Source: Bugula neritina (Eukaryota > Bryozoa > Gymnolaemata > Cheilostomatida > Bugulidae). Taken from it: a DNA stretch of 64,000 nucleotides. Made by a program: the position numbers and the translations under genes. Positions 60,771 through 64,000 of this stretch are shown piece after piece; position 1 is the stretch's first letter; each line of letters opens with the position of its first letter. Below the pieces are notes generated by a model that ran no database searches, was not told where the DNA came from, and worked only from the letters and a program-made list of their open reading frames with translations. The stretch spans positions 10,951,480 to 11,015,479 of the forward strand of contig OZ037771.1 of NCBI GenBank assembly GCA_964035545.1, in the 5' to 3' direction.

Positions 60771-61967
60771 TATGTAAATAGCACCATGTGATGAAATATA
60801 TCTTAAGATAATAGTATAATATAGTTTATCAAGGTTGATGTTATGTTTACATATATAGCGCTATATTTTCAAATACATTCTTAAGTGTGTGAATTGGTCA
60901 ACTACTATTGCCTTACATTTGTTAGAGTGTTGTTGATGCTTCAGCTATTACAAAACTTCCCCTATCTCTTATTTATCAACAACACAAGATAATGGTTATC
61001 CTTTGTTTGTTCTTCATCTGTTACTATCACTGTGAGGCAGCTGATACAACTTGTCAAGCTAGTTTTAAACTGTCACTAATAATTTTTTTGAGTGTGTTGA
61101 TGTTCATAGGTCATCACAAAAAGTCTTATCTAATACTTGAGTTATCAACAGTCATGCAGCAGTTAGAGATAATGTTTATCTGTTATGATGTTCTATATAA
61201 GTTACTATTGCTATCATATGAGGAAGCTGATGAAGGTGTTAAACATGCTATTGTAACACTGCTATAGGAGGAAATGCTAGAAGGAAATGCTAAATCGAAT
61301 ATGTATGCTACGTATATGTATATGTTTTATTCAGTCTATGTTAGAATTTAAAAAGCTGCTCTAACAAAACTTAAACACATGCTATTTTCTAACCATCATT
61401 TTTATAAATGTACTCTTAAGAGTATCAAGTCTCATAAAAGTATATATATTATATACAATCTGCTATATTACTTGTAATATTTTTTATGATTATAGCTGTT
61501 TTACTTAGTTTTACGTTTGCACTGCACAGCAAACCCATAACTTATATTTTTAATAAAATAATGAGATCCTATGCTGTAAATAATATAAATGCGTATATAA
61601 AACATAATATACTCATCTTATTTTAGGTGATGCTATAATAGGTCTAAAAATATTAAAGTACCTATAGTACTACTTGTGTTACACAGTTGACAGATGTAGA
61701 CTGTGATGATATAGATGGACACATAGTTAAACACTATAATAAAAACTATTTGAACATTTTGGTTACAAATATTAAAGAAGGAGTAGATAAAAATTTGTTT
61801 GCCCAACGTCATGCACATAAGTTTGGTAGCCCTCAAACTTGTATATTTTACTGACTTGAGTCGTGTCACCAGTATTTTAGTAGTTTTATAAAATTATAGT
61901 ATTTCTATTTTTGCGATGGAATGGTTTAACATTGATTGTATTTATTCTTCAATAAAGTCGGTTCAGC
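60771..61967. other. Leader intron of copy C, right part
   Basis: Contains two loosely repeated units of about 185 bp (60925-61240: GTTGATGCTTCAGC, TATCAACAACACAAGATAATG and later TATCAACAGTCATGCAG). An open frame at 60992-61267 runs across them and is hydrophobic (ICYYHCEAAD, LIIFLSVLMFIG), but I see no family and treat it as chance. Confidence 0.4.
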
Positions 61968-63334
61968 ATGGCGAATAGTGATATTAATCAGAATGCAGTG
62001 ACAAGTGTTTTGCATCAGTGCAAAGATGAGACAAAAGAAAATACCAACATTTTAAAGCCAACACTAGATGATCCCCTGCAAAAGGAACAGGTAACAACTT
62101 ACTTGAAGTAGAATTATCATGTATATGCATGCAACTGTACGCTATATAGTACACCAATTATTTTTGAAGCCAATAAACAATGCAGAAAATCTATAGAAAA
62201 TATAATTTGTTGCCAAATTACAACTTTTTAGCTCTTTTAAAATTGAATGCAATGCCTCTCATCACGCATTATGTCGTCACATGAATTAGGCAAACACACA
62301 AACATGTGCTGCGGTAAATTTTGTTTCATAGAAATCTTAAATGGCCGCATTGTTGGTTAGTCAATTAAATTTTGTAGAAATGCTTTTACAATAGAACCAA
62401 CAGCAGTGTTGGCATCTACGTTGTTCTAATTTTTTTAAGTAATCCAAAGCAAAGGTTTCAAAAGTTTTATTTGCCAAGTTGTTATTCTATAAATAACAAA
62501 ATGTTCAACACATAAACAAATGTTAATGATTCAGTACGCTCACTCATAGTTTAGATCTATTTGATTTCATCTAATGTACAAAAAAACACTCTTGCTTAAA
62601 CAACTTTGCAGGTGCAGTTGTTTTTAAATTTCTTTGGTCATGTACGGTTCGCATCCAAATTGAACTAGCCGTGTACTAAAATCCCTATAACTGTTATTGT
62701 GTAAAATAGCAACAGTGTAATTACTATTTAGCTGATGCACTGAAACTGATAATGTTGATTTATTGATAATATTATTTTGCCTAATAAAATTAGTATACAT
62801 TGCAAAGAAACTTGTGTGAGTTTTATATTGCAGTGCTTTAGAAATCTAGAGATAAAGCTCACTGCAGGCTCTACCCAAAAACCATTTTGGAACCAATATG
62901 CATAGCTAGGCCTAAATATTTGGGTAGCTACAGTAGTTTTGGTGCGCGTGTATGTCAATTTTCAATTGAGTGCAAGCCTACTGCAGGGCTTGGGTGACTA
63001 CTAGTTGAACGAAGCTTGACATTATAGTTGCTAGACTTTAACTTACAGTAGGAGCAATTAAACTTAATTTTTATTCTTTGCATTGCGCCATTGAACTATT
63101 AACATCATCTTGACCAGTACATTAAAGAGAATTTGCAAGTAAAGCTCTTATCTCTGTCAAGCCGAAAGAACTTCACTGTGTGCATCATATCTATTTATAC
63201 AATTTTAGTATCACATGTATTTACAGGAATATAAGTTGTTCAATGACCCTATTCATGGTTGTATAGAGGTGCACAAAACAGCACTGATCATCGTCAACTC
63301 GCCACAATTTCAACGATTGAGGAATATAAAGCAG
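61968..63334 (+). CDS. SAMHD1-like HD-domain protein, copy C (5' part, runs off right edge)
   Basis: Exon 1 61968-62090 (41 residues, [17 protein letters not shown]...NILKPTL, clearly related to copy B exon 1 [17 protein letters not shown]...NVLKPTL) and exon 2 63227-63334 (36 residues, [29 protein letters not shown]). Both join in phase 0 with GT-AG borders. Exon 2 is 25 codons shorter at its front than in copies A and B. The HD motifs lie further on and are outside the window, so activity cannot be judged. It has DPIHG, the form of vertebrate SAMHD1, where copies A and B have DPIFG. The coding part has diverged much more from copy B than the promoter region has. Confidence 0.85.
62091..63226. 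other. Intron 1 of copy C
   Basis: AT-rich; short matches to intron 1 of copy B near 62345-62420. Nothing else recognised. Confidence 0.5.
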
Positions 63335-64000
63335 GTTGGTTACTTGCAATTGCTGTGTTGAATTTAAAATGAAAACCTTACTGTCATGGCATTTGGCAAA
63401 TATAGGCCTATATAACGCTGCTTGTTCAAACAAATGAATCTATTACAAAAGAAAATCATTTTCGCTGTAAAATATAATTTAACTACTGTTCTACCTCTGG
63501 AAACTTTTCTTTGAGTGTATTTTGTAAAATGAAATAAATTTAATACCAGTAGGCTAAATTGAAAGCTGCTTAATTCAGGCATCTTTGGTGAGATGTATAT
63601 TATTAGCCGTGCTTCACCAAGTTGAGTCAATGATTTCATACAAGTCTACTTTGGTGTATTTGTAATTATAATAGTTTTTTTGTGGTTTATAACTTACTTT
63701 ATTTAGCAAAAACTAAACACTGACTGACTAAAGCTGCCAACATTGAGAAAACAGCACTATTAAATAACCACAGTAGAAATGTTTGACTGTCATTAAATTA
63801 CTACAATACAATGAAAAAATTATGGAATAAGATAAGGTAATAACAATTTAGTCTTAAAGTATTACACAACTGCTGCTTTCATAATAAAGCTGAAAACAGC
63901 ACATTTTCCTCTGCTCTTAAGATCACAGCTCTAACATATCTGCCAATCATTTGGGTGGTCTCTTCTCCCTTGATGAAAAGGAGGCCACCCAAATGTTTTT
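63335..64000. other. Intron 2 of copy C, to the window edge
   Basis: No exon 3 seen. The last 50 bases form an 11-bp perfect hairpin, CATTTGGGTGG (63949 region) with CCACCCAAATG (63985 region), possibly the end of an element cut by the window. Confidence 0.5.

Larger units (their letters stand above)
56034..62090 (+). repeat. Tandem segmental duplication, right copy (upstream region and exon 1 of copy C)
   Basis: Matches 20752-26236. Differences: a gain of about 740 bp at 58620-59360, an extra unit of the 59.48-kb repeat at 59985, a mariner-like fragment at 60545, and absence of the tRNA-like palindrome. Includes a 61-residue open frame at 56084-56269 matching 20802-20987. Confidence 0.85.

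Noticed and set aside
60992-61267. 91-residue hydrophobic open frame
   Set aside because: Runs across two tandem repeat units; the left-hand duplicate does not keep it open; no family recognised.

Overview
This is a stretch of nuclear genome from an animal. The evidence is split genes with GT-AG introns, a SUMO gene whose sequence is almost that of animal SUMO-2/3, an SCOC (short coiled-coil protein) gene, three genes of the SAMHD1 dNTP triphosphohydrolase family, and a load of hAT, piggyBac-like, mariner-like, LTR and tRNA-derived elements typical of invertebrate genomes. The DNA is strongly AT-rich. Minimal type I hammerhead ribozymes are present; these are known from metazoan retrozymes and Penelope-like elements. 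A marine lophotrochozoan is my guess, but nothing in the window fixes the phylum.

Left part (1-12.4 kb): the 5' two thirds of SAMHD1-like copy A on the minus strand (six exons, running off the left edge), then AT-rich intergenic DNA with a foldback element (6.05-6.49 kb). SCOC (+, three exons) and SUMO (-, four exons) follow, tail to tail, with 3' ends about 0.6 kb apart.

Middle left (12.4-20.6 kb): no intact gene. There are AT-rich low-complexity tracts, three copies of a foldback repeat with G-rich telomere-like filling, and a broken C2H2 zinc-finger gene (-) cut by a hAT-type element with an 8-bp target duplication.

Centre (20.75-40.1 kb): SAMHD1-like copy B (+). A TATA/CCAAT promoter and a noncoding leader exon near 22.9 kb lead to eleven coding exons from 26.1 to 39.9 kb encoding about 529 residues. 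It has the full set of HD-domain metal ligands but no SAM domain. Its introns hold a mariner-like TIR element, a piggyBac-like MITE, a sense-strand hammerhead ribozyme next to a (TA)n tract, gypsy remnants, a SINE and a long GT minisatellite.

Right (40.4-56.0 kb): a retroelement depot. It holds a second hammerhead (-) with a partner cleavage site 272 nt away (retrozyme-like), a MITE, a nearly complete LTR retrotransposon with 400/396-bp LTRs and a 5-bp target duplication, two foldback elements (one nested in a decayed gypsy element), and a gypsy gag fragment with its LTR.

Far right (56.03-64 kb): a second copy of the promoter and leader region of copy B (tandem duplication, offset about 35.3 kb) leading to SAMHD1-like copy C (+), of which only the first two coding exons are in the window. 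The locus is therefore a SAMHD1 cluster, A inverted and B-C tandem, embedded in and shaped by mobile DNA. Within the duplication one 353-bp noncoding block is identical in both copies although the coding exons have diverged strongly.
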